From: Puniceicoccaceae bacterium
GTDB taxonomy: Bacteria > Verrucomicrobiota > Verrucomicrobiia > Opitutales > Coraliomargaritaceae
DNA: 10,204 nt
Assembly (NCBI GenBank): GCA_003567255.1
Contig: PWZW01000081.1
Location: 1 to 10,204, forward strand
Direction: 5' to 3'
The translations under genes were made by a program, and so were the position numbers. This document shows, in pieces, positions 1-5,879 of this stretch. A model generated the notes under the pieces. It made no database searches. It saw nothing but the letters and a program-made list of their open reading frames with translations, and was not told the DNA's origin. Numbering within the stretch: the first letter of the stretch is position 1; the number at the start of each line of letters is the position of its first letter.

Positions 1-129
1 AGTTAAAGCACATTGCGCCCTAACATTCTAGTAGGTGATACCCTACCTCCGCTAAGAAAAACAATTACCCCCGATCCTCCCTATATAATTTTCATCGTTG
101 CTGCAATGGTTACGCGCATTGGGGAGCAT

Positions 130-162
130 CGCCTCAAAATGGGCAAATTTTGAGCGGTTTTT
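130..162 (+). terminator. Probable rho-independent terminator of an upstream gene outside the window
   Basis: The arms CTCAAAAT (133-140) and ATTTTGAG (147-154) pair perfectly around a 6-nt loop. They extend by two G-C pairs (130-131 with 155-156) if C132 is bulged. A run of five T residues (158-162) follows one base after the stem, so the signal reads on the plus strand. No plus-strand gene is visible to its left within the window, so it most likely ends a gene lying before position 1. The A/T-rich stem makes it only moderately strong. Confidence 0.5.
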
Positions 163-572
163 GCTGAGAGGTGATTTCGTGGAGTGCGCCAAAAAACATC
201 TAATCCTTTTTTTTGAGGACTAGAGTCTACCTGAGATATAGAAAGAAGGCGAGAACCGATTAGGAGCTCCAAGATAGGACGCCCACATGCATCGAGGGCT
301 GGTAAGCTCACAAAAGGAGTGCGTATGGAAGGCTGACCAAGGGAATCGCAGAAGAACCAGAAAAAAACCGCCTTCTCACGGAAACCGATTGAGGAACAGC
401 TGGTACAGCCATTGCGACACGCCTCGTTCAGGTTGCTCGCCTTTATTGTGCTTTTTACATACTTCGACCACCTATGATTGTATCGATTCCTCTGCGGTCA
501 GAGGACGCCGCGCTATCATTTACTCGGTGCTGATCACAGGCCAACGGTTGGCAGTTCATCCCCATAATTACC

Positions 573-757
573 CGCGCGACGCCCTCTCCCCGATTGCCAA
601 GCATGAACAACCTGGCCGACTGAACGGGCCTGATGATCGATAGGTGGACAGGGCTTAACCAGCATCTTTCGATGATTGCTTACCAACCGCGTTGCGGGTC
701 GTTATCCTTCGTTTCAAAGTTGCCAAAAATCTGAGGTTTTCGCGCGACATGCCCTCT
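573..757. repeat. Split 15-base direct repeat upstream of ribE
   Basis: CGCGCGAC directly followed by GCCCTCT occurs at 573-587. The same two blocks, separated by AT, occur at 741-748 and 751-757. The copies are about 170 bp apart, and the second lies about 20 bp before the ribE start codon. They could be binding sites for one regulator or a chance match; the sequence alone does not decide. Confidence 0.35.
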
Positions 758-777
758 GGCTTAAGTAAGCTACCCTC

Positions 778-1368
778 ATGTTTACAGGTTTAATTGAAGA
801 AACTGGTAGGGTCGTTTCCTTCATCGAAGGAGAAAATTCCTGGCGTCTAAAAATCCGGGCTAGCAAGGTTTGTCAGGGACTCCAGGCGGGGGATAGTGTT
901 GCGGTAAACGGCTGTTGCTTAACCGCGGTCGAATTCGATGACGAATACATCGGGTTCGATCTTCTGGGCGAAACGATTCGGCTTACTTCTTTCCGGAGCT
1001 TGAAAGAGGGAATGCCGGTGAATTTGGAGCGAAGTTTGTTACCCTCCACCCGAATGGGTGGCCACTTTGTTAGCGGCCACGTGGATGGCTTGGGTGTGAT
1101 CCGAGCCATAGGGCCCAGCGGAAAGGACACTGTTCTCGAAATTGAACCGCCGACCGAGCTCTTAAAATACTTTGTCCCCAAGGGCTGCATTGCCGTAGAT
1201 GGGATTTCGCTGACCGTCGCCGAAGTGAAGGCTACATCATTTGTGATTTGGCTGATTCCGCATACCCTCGCCATGACTAATCTTCACGCCAAGCAAGTTG
1301 GGGATCCCGTGAATTTGGAGTGCGATTTACTCGCCAAGTATGTGGAACGTTTGATTGAGCAGCGATAG
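778..1368 (+). CDS. ribE: Riboflavin synthase, alpha subunit
   Basis: This enzyme catalyses the last step of riboflavin synthesis, the dismutation of two 6,7-dimethyl-8-ribityllumazine molecules into riboflavin and a pyrimidine dione, in the cytoplasm. The 196-residue length is close to the usual ~200. The N-terminus MFTGLIEETGRV is the family signature. The protein shows the expected internal duplication of two lumazine-binding barrels: AVNGCCLTAV (42-51) in the first half is echoed by AVDGISLTV (139-147) in the second, with GHFVSGHVDG at 95-104 at the junction. The ATG at 778 fits the conserved N-terminus exactly; no Shine-Dalgarno sequence precedes it. No other rib gene is adjacent, and I see no FMN riboswitch, so it appears to be a stand-alone unit ended by the hairpin at 1401-1448. 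The symbol ribC is used for the same enzyme in some organisms. Confidence 0.96.
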   Translation: MFTGLIEETGRVVSFIEGENSWRLKIRASKVCQGLQAGDSVAVNGCCLTAVEFDDEYIGFDLLGETIRLTSFRSLKEGMPVNLERSLLPSTRMGGHFVSGHVDGLGVIRAIGPSGKDTVLEIEPPTELLKYFVPKGCIAVDGISLTVAEVKATSFVIWLIPHTLAMTNLHAKQVGDPVNLECDLLAKYVERLIEQR

Positions 1369-1400
1369 GAGGCCTTTGCTCATCTTTTATGTGCAATCTG

Positions 1401-1448
1401 CCCGCAAAGCCATATGCGCCAATGACGTATATGGCTTTGCGGGGTTTT
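1401..1448 (+). terminator. Strong rho-independent terminator after ribE
   Basis: A perfect 15-bp stem (1401-1415 with 1429-1443) extends by a G-U and two G-C pairs to a 7-nt loop. It is followed by G and TTTT (1445-1448). The opposite side has no T tract for minus-strand reading, so the signal serves ribE. The T run overlaps the stop codon of the convergent cyclotransferase gene (1447-1449), so the two transcription units meet tail to tail here. Confidence 0.85.
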
Positions 1449-1881
1449 AGTCCGCGGATGCGCGCCAGTTTCCTGAGGGAATCCTGATTCCTCCGGCAGC
1501 ATTTATTTTTGCCTCGGTCATTTCGTAAACCCAAACTTCACCAAAGGGATCGCCGGATGGATCGAAGGCGGTTATTTTTTTGCGGATGTATTCGCAACGT
1601 TCCTCCGGTAGGTTTGGGGCAAAGCCTTCAAGGTGGTCAATGTCGAGCATCGATTGCCTTGCTTCGAACCGATGTACGTAGCCATGGACCCATGCGTTGC
1701 CCCCGAGGCGGACGCCCGGATATCCATAGGCCGCCAAGTGGTAAATCGTGCCATGTATCATCGCGGGCATGGATATGGACGCTTTGCCTTCAACGTACCG
1801 TGGCCAGTAGTGTCCGCCGGGCTTTAAGGTGCCGTAGACAAACGCGTGGTACGGACCCAGTTCAGGAAGTTCTAGATTCAT
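1447..1881 (-). CDS. Gamma-glutamylcyclotransferase-like (GGCT/AIG2 fold) protein
   Basis: This is a 144-residue small cytoplasmic protein of the GGCT-like superfamily. Members release 5-oxoproline from gamma-glutamyl-amino acids or gamma-glutamylamines, but the substrate cannot be told from sequence. The diagnostic N-terminal substrate loop YGTLKPG is at 16-22, a HGY strand at 65-67 follows, and DHLEG at 81-85 supplies Glu84 at the position of the family's catalytic acid. The C-terminal VWVYEMTEA segment completes the barrel. The length is normal for the small bacterial members. The start at 1881 places YGTLKPG near the N-terminus, as expected; there is no clear ribosome-binding site. It lies 72 nt downstream of ahpD on the same strand and may be read through from it, linking it loosely to thiol/redox metabolism. 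No dedicated terminator is visible at its 3' end. Confidence 0.8.
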   Translation of the reverse strand: MNLELPELGPYHAFVYGTLKPGGHYWPRYVEGKASISMPAMIHGTIYHLAAYGYPGVRLGGNAWVHGYVHRFEARQSMLDIDHLEGFAPNLPEERCEYIRKKITAFDPSGDPFGEVWVYEMTEAKINAAGGIRIPSGNWRASAD

Positions 1882-1953
1882 CTGCCAATCGATGGATCGG
1901 TCGTATTTTGGTACGGTTTTGCGGTGAAAGGTGATAGAGGAACCTGCGCCCGT

Positions 1954-2493
1954 CTATCCATCTCGTCCAATGAGCGTCGAAAGCGCCACGGCGACGCCGT
2001 GAAGGACAGAGCTGATGCGAACGGCGTCGTGAACGTTATCATGGTTAAGGCCTCCTTTTAAAACAGCTGCTTCATGGGCACGCAGGCACATCTCACACCC
2101 GGCAAGGGCGGCGGGCCCGACGGAGAACAATTCAAAGGCAGTCTCCGTGGTGCTAACTTGCTTCATCCGCAGCATCTTAAGGTTTGCCGGGCGAGTGTTG
2201 TAGTGTTCGCTCCGCATGATGTGGCGAAAGCGATAGTAAATGGTGTTCATCCCCATCAATGATGCGGCTGCACGGGCATCTTCCAGGGCTTCGGCGCTTA
2301 ACCCCGCGGATTGGGCGTCGGCTAACAGCGCGCGAATGATCGCTTCGTTGCCGATATAGTAGGCAGAGGCCAAAGCAACACCCCAAGTTTGCGTCGAATC
2401 GAGAGATTCGCCTTCAAGCACCTTTTGGGTGTTTAGCACCAGATCTTTTGCTTCGCCCGGAAGCGTTTTCAGCAGTTCCGTTATATTTTCCAT
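1954..2493 (-). CDS. ahpD: Alkyl hydroperoxidase AhpD family protein
   Basis: This is a 179-residue all-helical protein of the carboxymuconolactone decarboxylase/AhpD superfamily. In Mycobacterium, AhpD couples dihydrolipoamide to the peroxiredoxin AhpC and has weak peroxidase activity itself. The whole proton-relay set is present: Glu121, Cys133-x-x-Cys136 and His140 in GCEMCLRAHE, offset by three from the mycobacterial residues 118/130/133/137. The helix LASAYYIGN (41-49) and the MGMNTIYYR segment (80-88) also match full-length AhpD rather than the short CMD proteins. I chose the ATG at 2493 because the protein then starts like AhpD (MENITELLKTLPGEAKD). The frame stays open to 2754, but those 87 codons read as non-coding. 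No ahpC is present in the window, so its redox partner is unknown. A cyclotransferase gene follows on the same strand. Confidence 0.9.
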   Translation of the reverse strand: MENITELLKTLPGEAKDLVLNTQKVLEGESLDSTQTWGVALASAYYIGNEAIIRALLADAQSAGLSAEALEDARAAASLMGMNTIYYRFRHIMRSEHYNTRPANLKMLRMKQVSTTETAFELFSVGPAALAGCEMCLRAHEAAVLKGGLNHDNVHDAVRISSVLHGVAVALSTLIGRDG

Positions 2494-2604
2494 AGTGTTC
2501 GTGTTTTTGATAGTTTTATACCGTTCGCCGATCTGCAGGGAGGTCCGGGAAAGTGTTTGAAGGCCAGTCTTGGTCCGCATTCCCGGATGTGCCAAGTGTG
2601 CATA

Positions 2605-2649
2605 TGAAACCGACCGTTTCAAATAACTGCTTATGCTTTCAAATGGTCG
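2605..2649. promoter_or_regulatory. Inverted and direct repeats upstream of ahpD (candidate operator)
   Basis: TGAAAC (2605-2610) and GTTTCA (2616-2621) form a 6-bp inverted repeat with a 5-bp spacer. TTTCAAAT occurs at 2617-2624 and again at 2637-2644, exactly 20 bp apart, about two helical turns. CGACC (2611-2615) and GGTCG (2645-2649) enclose the pair as another inverted repeat. The block lies about 110-160 bp before the ahpD start in the divergent region shared with miaB. The arrangement looks like a regulator site, but I cannot match it to a known OxyR, PerR or Fur consensus. Confidence 0.3.
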
Positions 2650-2746
2650 ACATGTAAAGCTACGACGCACGGATATCAGAGGCTTTACTTCCAGCACTTG
2701 ATGCTGCTCTCCAGCTTGGACTTTTCCCATGCCCACACCTAAGCAC

Positions 2747-2784
2747 GTGAACACTGTTTACATCCAGCAGGTGTCTGCTATCTA
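2747..2784 (+). promoter_or_regulatory. Candidate miaB promoter with an overlapping palindrome
   Basis: TTTACA (2757-2762), a 16-bp spacer and TATCTA (2779-2784) make a plausible sigma-70-type promoter. Its predicted start point falls within a few bases of the miaB ATG at 2796. The -35 element overlaps a 15-bp odd palindrome, 2747-2761, of form GTnAACAnTGTTnAC. A 5-bp hairpin (AGCAG 2766-2770, CTGCT 2775-2779) lies in the spacer. The -10 match is imperfect. Confidence 0.35.
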
Positions 2785-2795
2785 CTGTTCTTTGA

Positions 2796-4199
2796 ATGAA
2801 TCGAGTTTTTATAAAGACCTACGGCTGCCAAATGAATGAACGGGACTCCGAAGAGGTGGCGGCGCTTCTGCGCGCACGTGGCTATGCCTTTGTGGATAGT
2901 GAGGCCGAGGCCGACATTGTTTTATTAAACACCTGCAGTGTGCGGGATCAGGCCGAGCAAAAGGCGATTGGTAAAGCCGGCCGCTTGGCCCGCCGAAAGC
3001 GCAAGGAACCCAATTTTATTCTCGGGATTATGGGGTGCATGGCCCAAAACCGTGGCGGGGCTATACTCGATAGCTTGCCCGACCTGGACCTGCTCATCGG
3101 GACGCAGAAATTTCACCGCGTGCCGGAACATCTTGATGCGATGATCCAGACGATGCGAGGTCAGGGACCGCGTCCCAGTACGATTATCGATTTGGAGGAG
3201 GAGGCGGGCTCTCAAAATACGATCAATTCACATGACATTGACGAAGACCCCAAGGTGTCCGCTTTTGTGAGCATTATGCAGGGCTGCAATATGAAATGCG
3301 CTTACTGTATTGTGCCGAAAACGCGTGGGGAAGAGCGCGCCCGCCCTATCGAGGACGTCGTGAAGGAGGTCCGGCAACTCGCCGAAAGCGGAACGCGGGA
3401 AGTGACCTTGCTGGGGCAAATTGTGAACCAGTACGGAATCCGCGAGTTTCCGTTCGTCGATGGGAAGAGCCCTTTCGTCCAGCTCCTGGAGAGCGTTCAC
3501 GAGGTCGAAGGAATTGAGCGAATCCGTTTCACGAGTCCCCATCCGGTTGGATTTAAGCAAGACTTGATCGATTGTTACGGGCGCCTTCCTAAACTTTGTG
3601 AATATGTTCATTTCCCCCTGCAGAGCGGCAGTGATCCGATTCTTAAGGCAATGCGGCGGCCTTACTCTGTCGCTAAGTTTAGATCCATCGTCGAGAAACT
3701 GCGTGCAGTTCGCCCGGATATGTATTTTTCAACGGACGTGATTGTGGGCTTCCCTGGAGAAACCGAGGATGATTTTGAGGCGACAAAAAGCACTTTCCAG
3801 GAACTGGCCTTCGACATGGCTTTTATTTTTAAATACAGCCCCCGGCCCGGGACCACTGCAGAGGCACTCGGCGATCCCGTTCCAAAAGCTACCAAAGAAG
3901 CGCGGAACCAAATCCTTTTAGACTGTTTAAGCGCGCAGTCCCTGAAAAGAAATCAAGCGCTGGTGGGTACCGTTCAAGAAGTCTTGGTGGAAGAGCCTGC
4001 GCGGCGGGGAGAAAATCTTTTCACCGGAAGAACCCGCGGATTTAGAAGAGTGGTTTTCCCGGGGAGCCGTCGACTGATTGGCCAGTTGGTACCCGTGACC
4101 ATAAACGAGGCCACAGCTTCCACACTTTTCGGGGAGTTGGTCCTTGGCGGCCTGGACAATCCCTCAGCACTCCACCTGGTGGGGAGCGAGAAAACCTGA
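2796..4199 (+). CDS. miaB: tRNA-2-methylthio-N6-dimethylallyladenosine synthase
   Basis: MiaB is a radical-SAM methylthiotransferase that converts i6A37 to ms2i6A37 in tRNAs reading UNN codons. The 467 residues match the usual length. Domain order is complete. The N-terminal UPF0004 domain has cluster-binding Cys11 (KTYGCQMN), Cys47 (LNTCSVRDQAEQK) and Cys81 (MGCMAQ). The radical-SAM core has Cys164-x3-Cys168-x2-Cys171 (GCNMKCAYCIVP), and a C-terminal TRAM domain (about 385-450) binds tRNA. The YGCQMN and CSVRDQAEQK strings favour MiaB over the related MtaB and RimO. The common LGQNVNSYG motif reads LGQIVNQYG here, with Ile at 209. The start at 2796 gives the expected N-terminus without extension; no Shine-Dalgarno is seen. 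It is divergent from ahpD and ends 10 bp from convergent hspQ. No neighbouring miaA is visible. Confidence 0.95.
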   Translation: MNRVFIKTYGCQMNERDSEEVAALLRARGYAFVDSEAEADIVLLNTCSVRDQAEQKAIGKAGRLARRKRKEPNFILGIMGCMAQNRGGAILDSLPDLDLLIGTQKFHRVPEHLDAMIQTMRGQGPRPSTIIDLEEEAGSQNTINSHDIDEDPKVSAFVSIMQGCNMKCAYCIVPKTRGEERARPIEDVVKEVRQLAESGTREVTLLGQIVNQYGIREFPFVDGKSPFVQLLESVHEVEGIERIRFTSPHPVGFKQDLIDCYGRLPKLCEYVHFPLQSGSDPILKAMRRPYSVAKFRSIVEKLRAVRPDMYFSTDVIVGFPGETEDDFEATKSTFQELAFDMAFIFKYSPRPGTTAEALGDPVPKATKEARNQILLDCLSAQSLKRNQALVGTVQEVLVEEPARRGENLFTGRTRGFRRVVFPGSRRLIGQLVPVTINEATASTLFGELVLGGLDNPSALHLVGSEKT

Positions 4200-4209
4200 A
4201 ATATCCTGG

Positions 4210-4560
4210 CTAAGGACCTGAAACTCCCTTGGGAAGGTACCTCCCTTTGTCGAAGCTGCGAAAATAGTGACCAATCCGCGGGTGCTCAATAGCCCGTCCT
4301 GAGTGATCCTTTTCAAGGTTTGATTGGGCCGCGTAGGTAGACAGGCCACCACTGTTGTGGACCAATACACTGTACCAAGGTTGATTCCGGGAAGGCTGGA
4401 CATTGTGAGAATTGTACCATTTGTCGCGGGCTTTACACACCTCGTCAAAATCCACTATGACGCCCCGATAACCTTGGATTTTGTGAGTCACGACATCGCC
4501 TATTTCAAAGCACCGGGATGGAGCTGATTTTTCACTGCAATATTCTGTTAAACCTATCAT
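4210..4560 (-). CDS. hspQ: HspQ/YccV-like protein
   Basis: This is a 116-residue protein of the HspQ (YccV-like, hemimethylated-DNA-binding) family. In enterobacteria HspQ is a heat-inducible specificity factor for Lon protease and was also reported to bind hemimethylated oriC DNA. The family core is clear: FEIGDVVTHKIQGYRGVIVDFD opens the barrel, NQPWYSVLVHN matches the PWYHV strand, and TYAAQSNLE corresponds to the TYLAEAQL segment, followed by a longer tail ending RYLPKGVSGP. The assigned role is by family only. I chose the ATG at 4560; a TTG two codons upstream (4566) is the alternative. No Shine-Dalgarno is visible, and a possible promoter at 4572-4600 would leave only a few untranslated bases. 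It converges on miaB with a 10-bp gap and no separate terminator hairpin between the two. Confidence 0.82.
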   Translation of the reverse strand: MIGLTEYCSEKSAPSRCFEIGDVVTHKIQGYRGVIVDFDEVCKARDKWYNSHNVQPSRNQPWYSVLVHNSGGLSTYAAQSNLEKDHSGRAIEHPRIGHYFRSFDKGRYLPKGVSGP

Positions 4561-4571
4561 AACCAAAAGGC

Positions 4572-4600
4572 ACTATGGGCGAGCAGGTTTCATTTTGCAA
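4572..4600 (-). promoter_or_regulatory. Candidate hspQ promoter
   Basis: Read on the minus strand, TTGCAA (4600-4595), a 17-bp spacer and CATAGT (4577-4572) match a vegetative promoter at four of six positions in each box. The predicted start of transcription falls about 5 nt before the chosen ATG at 4560. I see no heat-shock-specific element such as a CIRCE repeat. Confidence 0.35.
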
Positions 4601-4643
4601 CGTCTGAGCGAATAATCCCGAGACTGGGCAGGTCGGCGGTATC

Positions 4644-4679
4644 AAAATAAAAGCCCGCAGCCGTTTCCGACTGCGGGCT
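4644..4679 (-). terminator. Rho-independent terminator on the minus strand, without an adjacent gene
   Basis: The arms AGCCCGCAG (4652-4660) and CTGCGGGCT (4671-4679) pair perfectly over 9 bp. Two further pairs are possible inside (4662-4663 with 4668-4669). On the minus strand the stem is followed by a T-rich run (complement of AAAATAAA, 4644-4651); on the plus strand no T run follows. The nearest minus-strand gene that could use it is the uncharacterised gene ending at 5880, now separated from it by the plus-strand transposase. It also insulates hspQ from minus-strand transcription. Confidence 0.75.
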
Positions 4680-4680
4680 A

Positions 4681-4748
4681 ACTACTACCCTTAACTAACT
4701 CTACTACTCAACTAACCTTAAGTAGCTCCGACTTGATGTCGGTGCACT
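4681..4748. repeat. Short direct repeats and a GTAG-headed REP-like hairpin upstream of the transposase
   Basis: CTACTAC occurs at 4682-4688 and 4701-4707. Each copy is followed by a related AACTAAC segment, giving two imperfect units 19 bp apart. Next comes GTAG (4722-4725), whose last base opens a hairpin: CCGAC (4728-4732) pairs with GTCGG (4738-4742), flanked by a T-T mismatch and two more pairs, around loop TTGAT. RAYT transposases act on REP palindromes headed by a GTAG or similar tetranucleotide, so this is a candidate substrate. On the minus strand a GTAG also stands three bases before the terminator hairpin at 4652-4679, so the two hairpins are in inverted orientation, as in REPIN/BIME units. 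The assignment is inference; no second copy was found in the window. Confidence 0.4.
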
Positions 4749-4860
4749 AAAACGGACTAGCGCCCGCAAACAAAGTTCCCCAAAACCTCAAAGAAATGAA
4801 ATTTAAATAAGTCAGACTAAAAATATTGATTTTCTTTTTGAAAATGCGTTTAAGTATGGC

Positions 4861-5850
4861 ATGCGAATAATAAAGAAAGAGGGGGGTACCTACCACTGCA
4901 TCAGTCGGACGGTACAGGGGCGAAGCTTGCTGGAGCATCGAGAAAAGGCGATGTTTCAGAAAATGCTTTGGCAGTTGGCTGATTTTTCCGGCTTGCGGAT
5001 CATTACTTACTGCTTGATGAGTAATCACTTCCACCTTCTGGTTGAGGTGCCTGAGGCGGGTGCGGTGGATGATGCGGAGCTGGTGCGGCGTTTTCAGGTT
5101 TTGTACCCGAAGCCGACGCGTTCGACGGGTTTGAGGGCCGAGGATCTGCGGCGCTTGTTGGCGGACAACGGAGAAAGGGGGAAAGCGCTGCGGGACGGTT
5201 TGCTCAGTCGCATGGGGGATCTTTCTATTTTTATGAAGGCGTTGAAGCAGCGTTACAGCATCTGGTACAACCGTACTCACGAAACCTACGGGGCTTTCTG
5301 GGCCGAGCGCTTTAAAAGCGTGATTGTCGAGGGCCGGGGCTTCGTTTTGCAGGTTATGGCGGCTTACATTGACCTAAATCCGGTGAGGGCTGGGCTCGTT
5401 ACTGATCCAAAGGACTATTTATTTTGTGGTTATGCTGAAGCGGTTGCCGGGAATCAGCGAGCGCTTTACGGTGTGGAACGGGTGATGCTTGCTTTTAATG
5501 AAGCGGCCGCCGGGTATTGTCCTTTGGCAGGCTACCGCGCGTTCCTTTTTGACCAGGGTTCGCGAGCGGTCGAGGGTAAGGCCACGATTTCGAGGGAGCA
5601 TGCCCAGCGAGTCATTGAGAAAGCGCAGGGGCGGTTAAGCCTTGCGTCGGTTTTGCGCTGTAAGCTTCGATTTTTTGGCTCCGGGATGATCCTTGGTTCG
5701 GCGGATTTTGTACATCAGTTACGGAAGGAGTTAAAACTGGAAAAGACGCCAAGCGGACGTGAACGGAAATTGGGCAAAGTAGCGATTGCCTCGTTGGAGG
5801 GGCTGAATTTACTTGGGCGGGGTGTGCGTGGGCTCAAGTCAGGAGGCTAG
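4861..5850 (+). CDS. REP-associated (RAYT-like) Y1 HUH transposase
   Basis: This is a 329-residue transposase of the Y1/IS200-like family, in the REP-associated tyrosine transposase branch. Such enzymes nick and join single-stranded DNA at hairpins through a transient phosphotyrosine. Visible motifs: SNHFHLL with His56 and His58 forming the HUH metal site; FMKALKQRYSIWYNRTHETYGAFWAERFKS (two parts: helix 124-137, then to 153) with Tyr132 or Tyr136 as candidate nucleophile; and YIDLNPVRAGLV at 169-180, a RAYT hallmark. It is longer than typical 150-230-residue relatives because of a ~55-residue insert (about 65-120) between HUH and the Tyr helix and a ~130-residue C-terminal extension. The frame is intact, so it may be functional. 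The ATG at 4861 has no Shine-Dalgarno. The upstream 110 bp are A/T-rich, unlike the gene. It ends 29 bp from the convergent unknown gene. Confidence 0.88.
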   Translation: MRIIKKEGGTYHCISRTVQGRSLLEHREKAMFQKMLWQLADFSGLRIITYCLMSNHFHLLVEVPEAGAVDDAELVRRFQVLYPKPTRSTGLRAEDLRRLLADNGERGKALRDGLLSRMGDLSIFMKALKQRYSIWYNRTHETYGAFWAERFKSVIVEGRGFVLQVMAAYIDLNPVRAGLVTDPKDYLFCGYAEAVAGNQRALYGVERVMLAFNEAAAGYCPLAGYRAFLFDQGSRAVEGKATISREHAQRVIEKAQGRLSLASVLRCKLRFFGSGMILGSADFVHQLRKELKLEKTPSGRERKLGKVAIASLEGLNLLGRGVRGLKSGG

Positions 5851-5879
5851 CAGGCGTGCGGGTCCATGTGTTCCGGAGC

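Larger units (their letters stand above)
1..777. other. Region without a recognisable gene, upstream of ribE
   Basis: I see no convincing gene here. The longest open frames (plus 287-643, minus 81-311) give arginine-, serine- and cysteine-rich translations without any domain I recognise. What is visible: a probable terminator at 130-162; a perfect 7-bp hairpin at 488-505 (arms TCCTCTG and CAGAGGA, loop CGGT, no T tract after it); a 13-bp odd palindrome at 540-552 (GCCAAC-G-GTTGGC); and a 15-base motif repeated at 573-587 and 741-757. No tRNA, tmRNA, RNase P or FMN-riboswitch signature was found. Some of this could be the untranslated leader or promoter region of ribE, but I cannot place a good promoter. 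Confidence 0.5.

Noticed and set aside
81..311. Minus-strand open frame of 76 codons
   Set aside because: No recognisable domain, and it runs across the terminator hairpin at 130-162.
287..643. Plus-strand open frame of 118 codons
   Set aside because: The translation is rich in Arg, Ser, Cys and His with no hydrophobic pattern or known motif, and no ribosome-binding site; it looks like a chance open frame.
650..777. FMN riboswitch before ribE
   Set aside because: The conserved RFN core blocks are not visible on either strand.
1509..1934. Plus-strand open frame opposite the cyclotransferase
   Set aside because: The minus strand encodes YGTLKPG and the DHLEG motif; the opposite frame is Arg/Cys-rich and motif-free.
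2494..2754. N-terminal extension of AhpD up to 2754
   Set aside because: The ATG at 2493 gives the canonical AhpD N-terminus and length. The extra 87 codons have no similarity I can see and cover the repeat-rich regulatory region.
4682..4720. CRISPR-like array
   Set aside because: Only two imperfect 19-bp units without unique spacers and no cas gene nearby.
4747..5280. Minus-strand open frame of 177 codons antisense to the transposase
   Set aside because: The plus-strand frame carries the transposase motifs; the antisense product is a shadow of it.
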